Shown here: positions 1 to 7,628 of the stretch, piece after piece
How the letters are laid out: every line of letters starts with the position of its first letter
Position numbering within the stretch: the stretch's first letter is position 1
Assembly (NCBI GenBank): GCA_046261875.1
Contig: JBHENW010000185.1
Location: forward strand, 1-24,480
Origin: JBHENW01 sp046261875
Lineage (GTDB): Bacteria; Acidobacteriota; Thermoanaerobaculia; UBA5066; Gp7-AA6
Reading direction: 5' to 3'
Length of the DNA: 24,480 bases
The notes under the pieces: model-generated
Database searches by the model: none
The model's input: the letters and a program-made list of their open reading frames with translations, nothing else
Told to the model about the DNA's origin: nothing
Translations under genes and position numbers: made by a program

Positions 1-1589
1 TTCCCTACGAGGCGAGCCACTACGACGTGGAGGTCGATGCGGACCCTTCCCGAGCGGAGCTGCGAGGCCGCACGGTCGTGGCGATTCGGTCTCTCGAGAA
101 AATGGAGACCGCCAGCCTGCGTCTCGACGGCAACCTGCAGGTGGAGAGCGTTCGCAGCTCGGTCTCGGGCTCCCATCAGTTTCTGCAGCAGAAGGGTCGC
201 GACACGCTCCTGGTCCGCTTCCAGCCGCCCCTCGAGCCGGGAAGTCGAGCGGCGCTGGAGGTTCGCTATGGAGGGGTGCTCGAGCCTCAGGGTCTGGCCG
301 CCGTTCCGGGCGAGCCGCAGGATGCTGCCCGCGCCGGGCGCCGCGATTCCGGCCACCGCGGGACCCTCCTCTACAGCAACCGGGTCTACTGGTTCCCTCA
401 GTCGCCGGTTCGGAATCATACGACGGCGACCCTGACCGTAACCGTGCCTGCCGGCTATACGGCGCTCGCCTCGGGAGCGCTGGAAGCTATGGCGCGTGAC
501 GCCACCGACGGATCCCGTAAACTTCTCTTTCGGACCGAGACGCCGATCCGCTACCTGTCGCTGTTGATCGGACGACTCGATCCCGTCGAGATAACGGTCT
601 CCGGCGCGCCCGTGCCCGTCGATGCGGTCTCGGTCCCGGCCCGGGCGCGTCGGGCCCGAGCCCTGTTCGCCGAGACGGGTCCGATCCTGCGTTTCTTCTC
701 CTCGCTGATCGGGGAAGTGCCCTACCCGCGTCTGACGCTCGCTTTCCTCGACACGATGCGTCCCGCGGCGCACAGTCCCGCCTATCTGGCCCTCTTCGGA
801 GAGCCTGCCGGATGGATCCCGGCGTCAGCGGGCGACAGCCCGACGCATTTCTCGCGCCAGCCGGTCTTCCACGTCGCCCACGAGATCGCGCACCAGTGGT
901 GGGGCCAGGCGGTGGGATGGCGCAACTATCGCGACCAGTGGCTGAGCGAAGCCCTGGCGCAGTACTTCGCCGCCCTCTACGTCCGAGACTCGCGCGGTGA
1001 GGACGTTTTCCGAGACGTGCTCGCCTGGATGCACCGTTGGGTGCTCGAGGGCTCAGGGAAAGGTCCCGTCAGCCTCGGTTTCCGTGTCGGGCAGGTTACC
1101 TCCTGTGAGTACTGTTTTGCGGCGGTCGTGTACAACCGCGGCGCCTTCGTCCTTCACATGCTGCGGAAACTGCTCGGTGACGACGCGTTTTTCCGAGGGC
1201 TGCGTCTCTACTACGGACGCTGGAGATTTCTCCGGGCCGGGACGGACGATCTCCGCGCCGCCCTCGAGGAGTCCTCGGGTCGGAACCTCCAACGCTTCTT
1301 CGAGCAGTGGATTCGCGACGACAAGACGCCGGAGCTTCTCTGGTCGGTTCGCCGCCTCGGCGGGCCGGGCCAGCCGCAGGTGTCCCTTCGCGTGGAGCAA
1401 CGGCCTGAAGCCTTCGAGCTGCCTGTCGCGGTCACGATCGAGTACGACGACCGTCCACCGTCGCGGCGTTTCCTCCACGTCCAGCGGTCCCGAGAGGAGT
1501 TCTCGTTCGAGCTGGAAGGACGCCTGCGCCGGATACGCCTCAACGAGACCTTCGATGCCCTTTGTCGATTACGGGAGGTGAAGCCATGA
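1..1589 (+). CDS. M1-family zinc metallopeptidase (aminopeptidase N-like), 5' end missing
   Basis: The frame is open from the first bases, and the residues before the GTG at 27 continue a plausible M1 N-terminal beta-domain, so the gene starts upstream of the window. Counting from the GTG at 27, the zinc site is HEIAH (H285, H289) followed 18 residues later by E308 in WLSEALAQ, the HExxH-x18-E arrangement of M1 peptidases (gluzincins). A Tyr in VVYNRGAFVLHML fits the catalytic Tyr region. The usual GxMEN exopeptidase motif is not obvious; its place holds a LDTMRPAAHSPAY segment, so strict aminopeptidase activity is uncertain. The family hydrolyses N-terminal residues of peptides. The signal peptide, if any, lies outside the window. 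The stop overlaps the DinB start by four bases (ATGA), suggesting co-transcription. Confidence 0.9.
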   Translation, partial: PYEASHYDVEVDADPSRAELRGRTVVAIRSLEKMETASLRLDGNLQVESVRSSVSGSHQFLQQKGRDTLLVRFQPPLEPGSRAALEVRYGGVLEPQGLAAVPGEPQDAARAGRRDSGHRGTLLYSNRVYWFPQSPVRNHTTATLTVTVPAGYTALASGALEAMARDATDGSRKLLFRTETPIRYLSLLIGRLDPVEITVSGAPVPVDAVSVPARARRARALFAETGPILRFFSSLIGEVPYPRLTLAFLDTMRPAAHSPAYLALFGEPAGWIPASAGDSPTHFSRQPVFHVAHEIAHQWWGQAVGWRNYRDQWLSEALAQYFAALYVRDSRGEDVFRDVLAWMHRWVLEGSGKGPVSLGFRVGQVTSCEYCFAAVVYNRGAFVLHMLRKLLGDDAFFRGLRLYYGRWRFLRAGTDDLRAALEESSGRNLQRFFEQWIRDDKTPELLWSVRRLGGPGQPQVSLRVEQRPEAFELPVAVTIEYDDRPPSRRFLHVQRSREEFSFELEGRLRRIRLNETFDALCRLREVKP

Positions 1590-2092
1590 AATCTGAAGAG
1601 ATCCGAAGCCTCTACGACTACAACCGGTGGGCCAACCGGCGCATCCTCGGCGCCGCCGCGGGGCTGCCGCCGGCGCGGTTTCTGGAGGACCGGAGCAGCA
1701 GCTTCGGTTCCCTTCGCGACACCCTGGTTCACATCCTCGGCGCCGAGTGGGTCTGGCTGCGGCGGTGGGACGGCGAGTCCCCGCCGGCGTATCCCGACGC
1801 CGGGGATTTCCCGACGGTGGAAGCGCTCACGAGCCGCTGGAAAGAGCTGGAGCGCGGCCAGTCGTCTTTCTTCGACCGGTTGAGCGACGGCGCCCTCGAC
1901 CGCGTCGTGGCGTACACGAACGCCGCCGGGGAACGGTGGCGATACCCTTTGCGCCAGATGCTCCAGCACGTCGTCAACCACTCGACGTATCACCGCGGGC
2001 AGGCGGTGACGCTGCTGCGGCAGCTCGGCCGCACCCCTCCGGGGACCGATCTGCTGCTCTATTTAGACGAGACGACCGACACCCGCGCCTGA
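1586..2092 (+). CDS. DinB/YfiT-family metal-binding protein (168 aa)
   Basis: A four-helix-bundle DinB-type protein. The expected metal-binding histidine triad is visible: H49 in LVHILGAEW and H132/H136 in HVVNHSTYHRGQ. Family members include thiol-dependent S-transferases (bacillithiol, mycothiol) and DNA-damage-inducible proteins; most have no known substrate, and none can be assigned here. The ATG at 1586 is preferred over an in-frame TTG at 1562 because GGAGG lies nine bases upstream and because the ATGA overlap with the M1 peptidase stop is typical of translational coupling. The length is normal for the family. A second, divergent DinB gene lies at 17938-18447. Confidence 0.9.
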   Translation: MKSEEIRSLYDYNRWANRRILGAAAGLPPARFLEDRSSSFGSLRDTLVHILGAEWVWLRRWDGESPPAYPDAGDFPTVEALTSRWKELERGQSSFFDRLSDGALDRVVAYTNAAGERWRYPLRQMLQHVVNHSTYHRGQAVTLLRQLGRTPPGTDLLLYLDETTDTRA

Positions 2093-2102
2093 GGCCTGCG
2101 AG

Positions 2103-2702
2103 TCACTCGCGGCCGCGGGACCGTTTCTCGGTGCGCTCGAGGAGGAACCGTCCCGGCGAATCGCCCTCGGGGTGCCGGAGGGCCTCCATCGTGTACCGCC
2201 AGCCGTCGATCGAACCCCCCGGGCCCCGATGGAGCGCGGGCTGCCACTCGCCCTCGACCTCCCCCTCGTACCGCATCACCGAGGTTCCGGAGGCGTGGAC
2301 CTCGCCGGAGCTGCAGGGCCGCGAGTCGCAGCCGGGCGCGCAGAAAAAGCCGGCGCGCATCCCGGTGCCGTCGATGTCGAACCGGTTCAGCGGGAGGCGG
2401 CACTCGTTCTGGCCGGAGACGAACCGCAGCGCGGTGAAGGACCCGTTGCCGACGTTGACTCGCCACAGGCCGGGGACCCGTGGATCGCCGGAGTGGTGGA
2501 AAAGGCCGTACACGTAGCCGTCCCAGTGGACGAGGTCCTGGACCCACATCGTCACAGCGTCCGGAAAGGAGACCTCGATGACCGGGGGGGGCGGAGGGCG
2601 GCGGGGCCCGGTGACCGTCGCGCGGCACGCGAAAAGGATCGCAGCCGCCAGCGCGAACACCGTGCTCCACCGGACGCGTTTCCTTCCTGAGGGTCTCGTC
2701 AA
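2103..2702 (-). CDS. Putative lipoprotein of unknown function, TTG start
   Basis: The predicted 199-aa protein begins with a basic stretch, a hydrophobic core and a lipobox (LFAC, C26), so it is probably a lipid-anchored envelope protein. The start chosen is TTG at 2702, because GGGGGAGGAG lies nine bases upstream. An ATG at 2732 overlaps the stop of the upstream gene (ATGA) but has no clear ribosome site and gives a poorer signal peptide. The mature part has a proline run followed by a Trp/Tyr-rich region and several cysteines (for example FFCAPGC and SRPCSSG) that may form disulfides. No family was recognised. It is the second gene after the amidohydrolase at 2729-4468 and is probably co-transcribed with it. 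Confidence 0.65.
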   Translation of the reverse strand: MTRPSGRKRVRWSTVFALAAAILFACRATVTGPRRPPPPPVIEVSFPDAVTMWVQDLVHWDGYVYGLFHHSGDPRVPGLWRVNVGNGSFTALRFVSGQNECRLPLNRFDIDGTGMRAGFFCAPGCDSRPCSSGEVHASGTSVMRYEGEVEGEWQPALHRGPGGSIDGWRYTMEALRHPEGDSPGRFLLERTEKRSRGRE

Positions 2703-2710
2703 CGCGGCGG

Positions 2711-2720
2711 CTCCTCCCCC
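2711..2720 (-). promoter_or_regulatory. Shine-Dalgarno site deciding a TTG start
   Basis: The minus strand reads GGGGGAGGAG here, nine bases before TTG at 2702. It lies inside the frame that would follow the ATG at 2732, and is the main reason to place the lipoprotein start at the TTG. Confidence 0.55.
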
Positions 2721-2728
2721 GGCGGGAA

Positions 2729-4468
2729 TCATTGCAAGAGGCGCGCTAGAGCGGAAGCGGACGGCAGCGGCCTTCCGAAGGCGCGGCCGCCGTGGCCCGG
2801 CCCGCGAAGCGCCCGGCCGGGCCTTTTCGCCGTCAGTTGACCTCCATCGAGGACGAGGACGCCGTTCACGGCCACCCACCGGATACCCTCGCTGTAACGG
2901 TTGGGACTCTCGAAAGTCGCCAGGTCGCGCACGGTTCCCGGGTCGAAGACCGTGATGTCGGCGAAGAACCCGGCTTTCAGCAGCCCGCGTCCCTCCAGGC
3001 CGGCCGAAGCAGCCGGGAAGGACGTCATCTTCCGAATCGCCTCTTCCAGCCGGAGGACCTTTTCATCGCGGACGTAGTGGCCGAGGATCCGGGCGGCCGA
3101 GCCCCATCCCCGCGGATGCGATCCCTCCCTGGAGAGGATCCCGTCCGTCGCCTTGGCCGGGGAATCCGTGCAGAACGCGACGAGCGGATGCGCGAGCGCG
3201 GCGCGCACGTCCTTTTCGTCCATGATCGAGAGGATGCACGAGGTGTTGGCCCGGTCGGCGAGGACGATGTCGATGAGCGCATCGCGGGGATCCTTCTTTT
3301 CCTCCGCGGCGATCGCCGCGATGGTCTTGCCCTCGTACCGCTTGAGCGAGTCCGAGAGGACCGAGGCGACCATCACGCCTTCGGCCCCCCCGGCTCCCAG
3401 GTACTGGTTCTCCCAGTCCGTGGAAGCCGATGCCAGGTCCGCTTTGGCGCGCTCGCGGGTCGCGGGATCGGCCAGGCGTTTCAAGAGCGGCTCGCGTCCT
3501 CCTTCCCGCACCCAGGGCGGAAGACAGGCGTCGAGGTTGTTCGAGGCCCGGTTGTAGGGATACTGGTTCGCGCTGACGTCGATGCCGCGGGCGCGCGCGG
3601 CCTCGATCTGCTCGAGGATCTCCGGCATCCGGCCCCAGTTCGGCTTGTAAGCCGTCTTCAAGTGCCAGATCTGCGTCCGGATGCCCGCCTCCTGCGCGAT
3701 CCGGAACGCTTCCGCCATGGAAGAGTCGATGCGAGCGGACTCGGATCGCTGGTGCGTGAAGTACGCGCCGCCGTGTCGCGCCGCCGCCCGCGCGAGCGCG
3801 ATCAGCTCTTCCGTCGAGGCGTAGATGTTGGGGATGTACTGCAGGGAGGAGGAGACGCCCAAAGCGCCGTCGCGCATGGCCTGCTCGACGAGCCCCTCCA
3901 TCCGGCGCAGCTCCGCCGGCCCGGCCGGCCGGTTCTCTTTGCCCATGACGAGGTCGCGCACGCCGCCGGATCCGACGAACGTCGCGAGGTTGATCGCCGT
4001 GCCGCGCCGCTCGAGCGCGGCGAAGTACTGGGCGAGGGTCGTCCAGTCCGGCACGACGCCGTACTTGGCGTAGTACTCCTTGTCTTCCGCGATCATCCGG
4101 GCGTCGAGGGGCGCGATCGAGACGCCTTCTCCCGTCACCTCCGTCGTGATCCCCTGCGTCACCTTGGAGGCCGCGCGGCCGTCGACGAGGACGTTGTACT
4201 CGGACTGTCCGAGCAGGTCGATGAAGCCCGGCGCGACGACGAGCCCGCGGGCGTCGATGCGCCGCTTCGCGGCGGCGCCCGTCAGCTTTCCGACGGCGGC
4301 GATCCGGTTGCCCCGCACCGCGACGTCCCCCTCGAACCAGGGGGCCCCCGTGCCGTCCACCACGCGGCCGCCTTCGAACAGGAGATCAAAGGGCGCGGTC
4401 CGGGGCGCGGGCGCTGCGGCGAGCGCCGCCACCCCGGCGAGCGATCCGAGAAGAGAGATTTTCCTCAT
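2729..4468 (-). CDS. Exported amidohydrolase, D-aminoacylase (N-acyl-D-amino-acid deacylase) family with altered metal ligands
   Basis: 579 aa: Sec-type signal peptide (about 1-22), small beta-sandwich, then an amidohydrolase TIM barrel. The D-aminoacylase group removes N-acyl groups from D-amino acids or releases modified N-terminal residues. Family landmarks are GRVVDGTGAPW, APGFID, FTHQRSE (H239), IWHLK (H269), FCTDSPA (D435) and HPRGWGSAARIL. Two landmarks are changed: the HxH after GFID is LGQ (residues 86-88), and the Cys-containing GNCG motif is replaced by GEG (113-115). A Glu may stand in as ligand, or activity may differ. After the usual end of the family (GRALRGPG) there is an extra tail of about 20 residues. 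The ATG has no clear Shine-Dalgarno, so a very short or absent leader is possible. It is divergent from an M24-fold gene. Confidence 0.85.
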   Translation of the reverse strand: MRKISLLGSLAGVAALAAAPAPRTAPFDLLFEGGRVVDGTGAPWFEGDVAVRGNRIAAVGKLTGAAAKRRIDARGLVVAPGFIDLLGQSEYNVLVDGRAASKVTQGITTEVTGEGVSIAPLDARMIAEDKEYYAKYGVVPDWTTLAQYFAALERRGTAINLATFVGSGGVRDLVMGKENRPAGPAELRRMEGLVEQAMRDGALGVSSSLQYIPNIYASTEELIALARAAARHGGAYFTHQRSESARIDSSMAEAFRIAQEAGIRTQIWHLKTAYKPNWGRMPEILEQIEAARARGIDVSANQYPYNRASNNLDACLPPWVREGGREPLLKRLADPATRERAKADLASASTDWENQYLGAGGAEGVMVASVLSDSLKRYEGKTIAAIAAEEKKDPRDALIDIVLADRANTSCILSIMDEKDVRAALAHPLVAFCTDSPAKATDGILSREGSHPRGWGSAARILGHYVRDEKVLRLEEAIRKMTSFPAASAGLEGRGLLKAGFFADITVFDPGTVRDLATFESPNRYSEGIRWVAVNGVLVLDGGQLTAKRPGRALRGPGHGGRAFGRPLPSASALARLLQ

Positions 4469-4521
4469 GGATCGAGTTTAGCCCGCCCTTATGATTCGGA
4501 AACCTTTCGCGAGGAGGAGAC
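4469..4521. promoter_or_regulatory. Divergent intergenic promoter region
   Basis: Only 53 bases separate the two divergent starts, so both promoters must lie here or inside the coding ends. On the plus strand TATGAT at 4490-4495 resembles a -10 box, and GAGGAGGAG at 4511-4519 is a strong ribosome site for the ATG at 4522. On the minus strand TAAACT (4480-4475) could be a -10 box so close to the start that the message would be nearly leaderless. No convincing -35 was found for either. Confidence 0.3.
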
Positions 4522-5916
4522 ATGACCCTGGACCGGCGTTCCCTGCTGGGCGGCGCGGCCGCCGCCGCTGTCGCGACCGCGAGTCACGCATCCCAAGCCG
4601 CGCCGTCCGCCCCCACGGGCGCGCGATCGGCGGCGCTTTTTCTCAAGGAGAACGATGGCCTGGAGGCCTCGCGCTTGGACCGCCTTCCACTGGACTGGCA
4701 CAAGGGGCGCGTCCGGGCGCTGCAGGCGCACCTCCAGCAGGAGGGCTTCGCCGGCGCGCTCTTGTCGGACCGCTGGAACCTGATCTACTTCACGGGACTC
4801 TTCCACTCCACGACCGAGCGTCCGTTCCTCGTGTACCTGCCGGCGGACCGCATGGCGGCGATCTGGTTTCATCCCAGCCTCGACAGGGACCTCGTCGCGA
4901 GCTGGTGGTCCACCGAAGCGGAGTCCTACTTCGACTTCCTCCACGCAGACGGCGCCTTCCCGCACGAAGGAAAAGTGCAGCAGGGCCGGACCGTGGACCT
5001 CTTCGAGTGGACGATGCGCGGCCTGAAGAAACGGGGACTCGAGGGCAAGCGGATCGCGGCGGACCGCGAGCTCTCCGGCCGCCAGCAGGAAACCGTCCGG
5101 AAAGTCTTCACCAAGGAGACGAAGTTCGACTCGATCGCCGACCGCTGCGAAAAGATGCGCGCCGTCAAGACGCCGGAGGAGCTCGCGCTCTGGCGCCGTG
5201 CCTATCGTGTCTTCGACGAGACCCACGCTTTCGCGCGCGATCTCCTCCTCGAGAAGGGGACGGACCTGACGGATTACGCGCTCGGCCATGCGGCGGAGGA
5301 GTTCGGGATGAATCTCCTCATGAAGGAGATCAAGCGCGACGGGGCGCCCCACACCGCGGTCGGGATCTCGCTCGGGGTGGGCGTGCGGAGCGGCCGCGGA
5401 ACCGCGTACCCGCACCCCAACCAGTTCCACCACAACCGCATCCAGAAGGGCCACGCGCTCCAGATCGCCGGCGGCGTGCGCATCGGGGGATGCGGGGGAG
5501 AGCTGTATCGCGCGTACCTCATCGAGCCCTCGAACGACCACCGCAAGAAGCTCTGGACGGTCTCGCGGGACTGTTGCCTGATGCAGAAAGACCTTTCGCG
5601 CGAAGGGATCGCCTGCTCGACGGTGGCGTACCAGATCCACAAGCACCAGGTGAAAGAGGGCGTCGCGAAGTACGTCTACCACCGCCCGGCGCACGGCATG
5701 GGGACGGAGGGACACCAGATCCCCTACCTGGCGCTCGGCGATTACACGATGCTCGAGCCCGGCATGATCTTCTCCGTCGAGCCCGGCCTCTACGATCCCG
5801 ACAACGGCTTCGGCGTGAACTTCAGCGACGGTTTCGTCGTCCGACCCGGAGAGCAGCCATCGCTCCAGATGTCTCGCCTTCCCTGGTCCGAGGAGTGGTG
5901 CCTGATCAGGCTGTGA
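4522..5916 (+). CDS. Exported M24-family (creatinase / Xaa-Pro aminopeptidase fold) protein with degenerate metal site
   Basis: 464 aa. The N-terminus (DRRSLLGGAAAAAVATA) looks like a Tat signal peptide. Residues about 60-200 form the creatinase-type N-terminal domain and 210-460 the pita-bread catalytic domain. Retained landmarks are H391 in RPAHGMGTEGHQIPY and E420 in MIFSVEPGLY. The other ligands deviate: the first Asp is A316 (QIAGGV), the second is E327 (GGELYRAY), and the last Glu (usually RIED) is S435 (NFSDGF). The protein may bind metal differently, work without metal as creatinase does, or be a binding protein. It has a strong Shine-Dalgarno and is divergent from the D-aminoacylase-like gene, suggesting a shared exported amide/peptide substrate. 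Confidence 0.85.
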   Translation: MTLDRRSLLGGAAAAAVATASHASQAAPSAPTGARSAALFLKENDGLEASRLDRLPLDWHKGRVRALQAHLQQEGFAGALLSDRWNLIYFTGLFHSTTERPFLVYLPADRMAAIWFHPSLDRDLVASWWSTEAESYFDFLHADGAFPHEGKVQQGRTVDLFEWTMRGLKKRGLEGKRIAADRELSGRQQETVRKVFTKETKFDSIADRCEKMRAVKTPEELALWRRAYRVFDETHAFARDLLLEKGTDLTDYALGHAAEEFGMNLLMKEIKRDGAPHTAVGISLGVGVRSGRGTAYPHPNQFHHNRIQKGHALQIAGGVRIGGCGGELYRAYLIEPSNDHRKKLWTVSRDCCLMQKDLSREGIACSTVAYQIHKHQVKEGVAKYVYHRPAHGMGTEGHQIPYLALGDYTMLEPGMIFSVEPGLYDPDNGFGVNFSDGFVVRPGEQPSLQMSRLPWSEEWCLIRL

Positions 5917-5974
5917 GGTCGCGGGGCCCGGGATCGGCTGAACCGGGGGGGGTTCCACAGCCCTAATTCTCCGG

Positions 5975-6640
5975 GTGACCTCTATCCCCGGGGCCGCGGT
6001 GGACCCGCTGCGCGTTCTCATCGTCTCCGACGACCCGCTCGTCCGGGAAGGTCTCTCGGCTCTCGTCGCACGGGAAGCCAGCCTCATCGAAGCGGGCCAG
6101 TGCACCAGCGAGGCCGCGCACCGCGCGGCGCAAAGCGCGCGGGCAAACGTCCTGCTCTGGGACGTCGGTGAGAGCGGCGGGGGCTCCATGTCCGAAGAGA
6201 TCCGGCTTCCTCCGGTCCTCGCGCTCGTTTCCGGGGCGCCCCAGGCTTCCGAAATGCTCGCGCTGGGCGCGCGCGGCTGCGTGTCGCGGGATACCGAGTC
6301 GGGCCGCCTCGCGGCAGCCCTGCGAGCGGTCGTTTCGGGCCTGCGCGTCCTGGACGAATCCCTCGCCGGGACCCTGCTCCACCTGTCTCCTTTCGACGCG
6401 GACGCCGCCGTCGAGCCGCTGACTCCGCGGGAGCAGGAGGTGCTCGGCCTGCTCTCCCTGGGCCTCACGAACAAGGCCATAGCCGGCCGGCTCGCAATCA
6501 GCGAGCACACGGCGAAGTTCCACGTCAATGCGTTGATCGCGAAGCTCGGCGTGGAGGACCCGCACGGAAGCCGTCGTCAAGGCGGCCCGGCTCGGCCTCG
6601 TCGTCCTCTGAGGATCCCCGCGCCCCGCCTGATCGGGTAG
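5975..6640 (+). CDS. LuxR/NarL-type response regulator with C-terminal frameshift
   Basis: An N-terminal receiver-like domain (about 11-125 from the GTG at 5975) is followed by a LuxR helix-turn-helix (about 148-195, LTPREQEVLGLL and AISEHTAKFHVNALIAKLGV). The receiver keeps the acidic pair D19/D20, a phosphoacceptor-like D63 (LLWDVG) and S86, but the conserved Lys is R105. After LGVED the frame loses homology and runs to 6640. Removing one C from CCC at 6559-6561 restores a normal LuxR ending (RTEAVVKAARLGLVVL) with a TGA at 6609-6611. This is either a real frameshift or a consensus error. GTG at 5999 is an alternative start. No kinase gene is adjacent. It lies 85 bases before the protease gene and is the obvious candidate regulator for it. 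Confidence 0.85.
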   Translation: MTSIPGAAVDPLRVLIVSDDPLVREGLSALVAREASLIEAGQCTSEAAHRAAQSARANVLLWDVGESGGGSMSEEIRLPPVLALVSGAPQASEMLALGARGCVSRDTESGRLAAALRAVVSGLRVLDESLAGTLLHLSPFDADAAVEPLTPREQEVLGLLSLGLTNKAIAGRLAISEHTAKFHVNALIAKLGVEDPHGSRRQGGPARPRRPLRIPAPRLIG

Positions 6641-6725
6641 GCGCGGCCTGCCCATCCGGCGGATGCGCGGACAACCGCCGGCGGCTTACCGTCGGAACGC
6701 TTCGGAAGGCGGCGAAGGAGGACCC

Positions 6726-7628
6726 ATGGTAAGCGCAACGGAACTGTCGCACGAGCTGTCCGGGCTCGTCGAGCGACTCGCGGATTCGGTAGTGCGGGTG
6801 AGCGGGAAGCGGCGGTTTTCTCCCAGCGGCATCTTCTGGACCCAGGACATCGTCGTCACGGCGAATCACAGCGTGGAGCGCGACGACGAGGTCGAGGTTC
6901 ATCCCGCCGGCGCCGGCCCGATCGCGGCGCGCGTGATCGGCCGGGATCCGGCGACGGATCTCGCCGCTCTGCGCCTGTCGTCTCCCCGGGGCGAAGCGTC
7001 CGCCCCCTGGCAGACGGAGGCCGGCGTTCCCGCCGCCGGCCACATCGTGCTCGGCCTCGCGCGTCCGGGCCGGAGCGCCCGGGCGAGCCTGGGCATCGTG
7101 AGCCGCGTGGCCGACGCCTGGCGCACACCGCTCGGCGGCCGGATGGATTCCTTTCTCGAAACCGACCTGGCAATGCATCCGGGCTTTTCCGGCAGCGCCC
7201 TCGTCGATCTGCAGGGGCGGATCGTCGGATTGAACACCTCGGGCATTCTGCGAGGCGTCAGCCTCGCCGTCCCGGCGGCGACGGTGCGCCGTATCGTCGA
7301 GTCGCTCCGGGCGCGCGGCGCGGTGAAGAAGGGATATCTGGGCATCGGCACGTACGGCGTGCGGCTTCCGGCGGCCCTCGAGGCGGCGGCGTGCCAGAGT
7401 TACGGGTTGATCGTCCTGTCCGTCCAGCCGGACAGTCCGGCGGAGCGGGGAGGCGTGATCCTGGGGGACGTCCTCGTGTCGCTGGGGGGCGCCCGCGTCC
7501 AGAGCGTGGCGGACCTGGTTCCGCTGCTGGATGAAGAGCGCGTCGGCGAGGAAATGCCCCTCGAGGTCCTGCGGGGGGGGGACTTGCGGAGCCTGCAGAT
7601 CGCCGTCGGCGACCGCGCTTCCCTCTAG
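6726..7628 (+). CDS. Trypsin-like serine protease with PDZ domain (S1C, HtrA/Deg-like), no signal peptide
   Basis: 300 aa. The catalytic triad of the Deg family is visible: H48 in VTANHSV, D78 in ATDLAALRL and S155 in HPGFSGSALVD. A C-terminal PDZ domain covers about 205-300 (KGYLGIGTYGV, SPAERGGVILGDVLVSLGG). Deg proteases degrade or refold damaged proteins and are normally periplasmic. Here the chosen start (ATG 6726, AAGGAGG six to twelve bases upstream) gives no signal peptide or membrane segment, so the sequence predicts a cytoplasmic protein. The alternative upstream ATG at 6663 adds only a polar segment. It follows a LuxR-type regulator on the same strand. The stop overlaps the end of a convergent gene relic. 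Confidence 0.88.
   Translation: MVSATELSHELSGLVERLADSVVRVSGKRRFSPSGIFWTQDIVVTANHSVERDDEVEVHPAGAGPIAARVIGRDPATDLAALRLSSPRGEASAPWQTEAGVPAAGHIVLGLARPGRSARASLGIVSRVADAWRTPLGGRMDSFLETDLAMHPGFSGSALVDLQGRIVGLNTSGILRGVSLAVPAATVRRIVESLRARGAVKKGYLGIGTYGVRLPAALEAAACQSYGLIVLSVQPDSPAERGGVILGDVLVSLGGARVQSVADLVPLLDEERVGEEMPLEVLRGGDLRSLQIAVGDRASL

Noticed and set aside
2792..4525. Long plus-strand open frame of 577 codons
   Set aside because: It is the exact antisense of the amidohydrolase, rich in Arg/Gly/Asp, with no ribosome site or motif; an artefact of high GC content.
4489..6528. Minus-strand open frame of 679 codons over the M24 gene
   Set aside because: A shadow of the plus-strand gene in the complementary frame; low-complexity Arg/Ser-rich, no domain.
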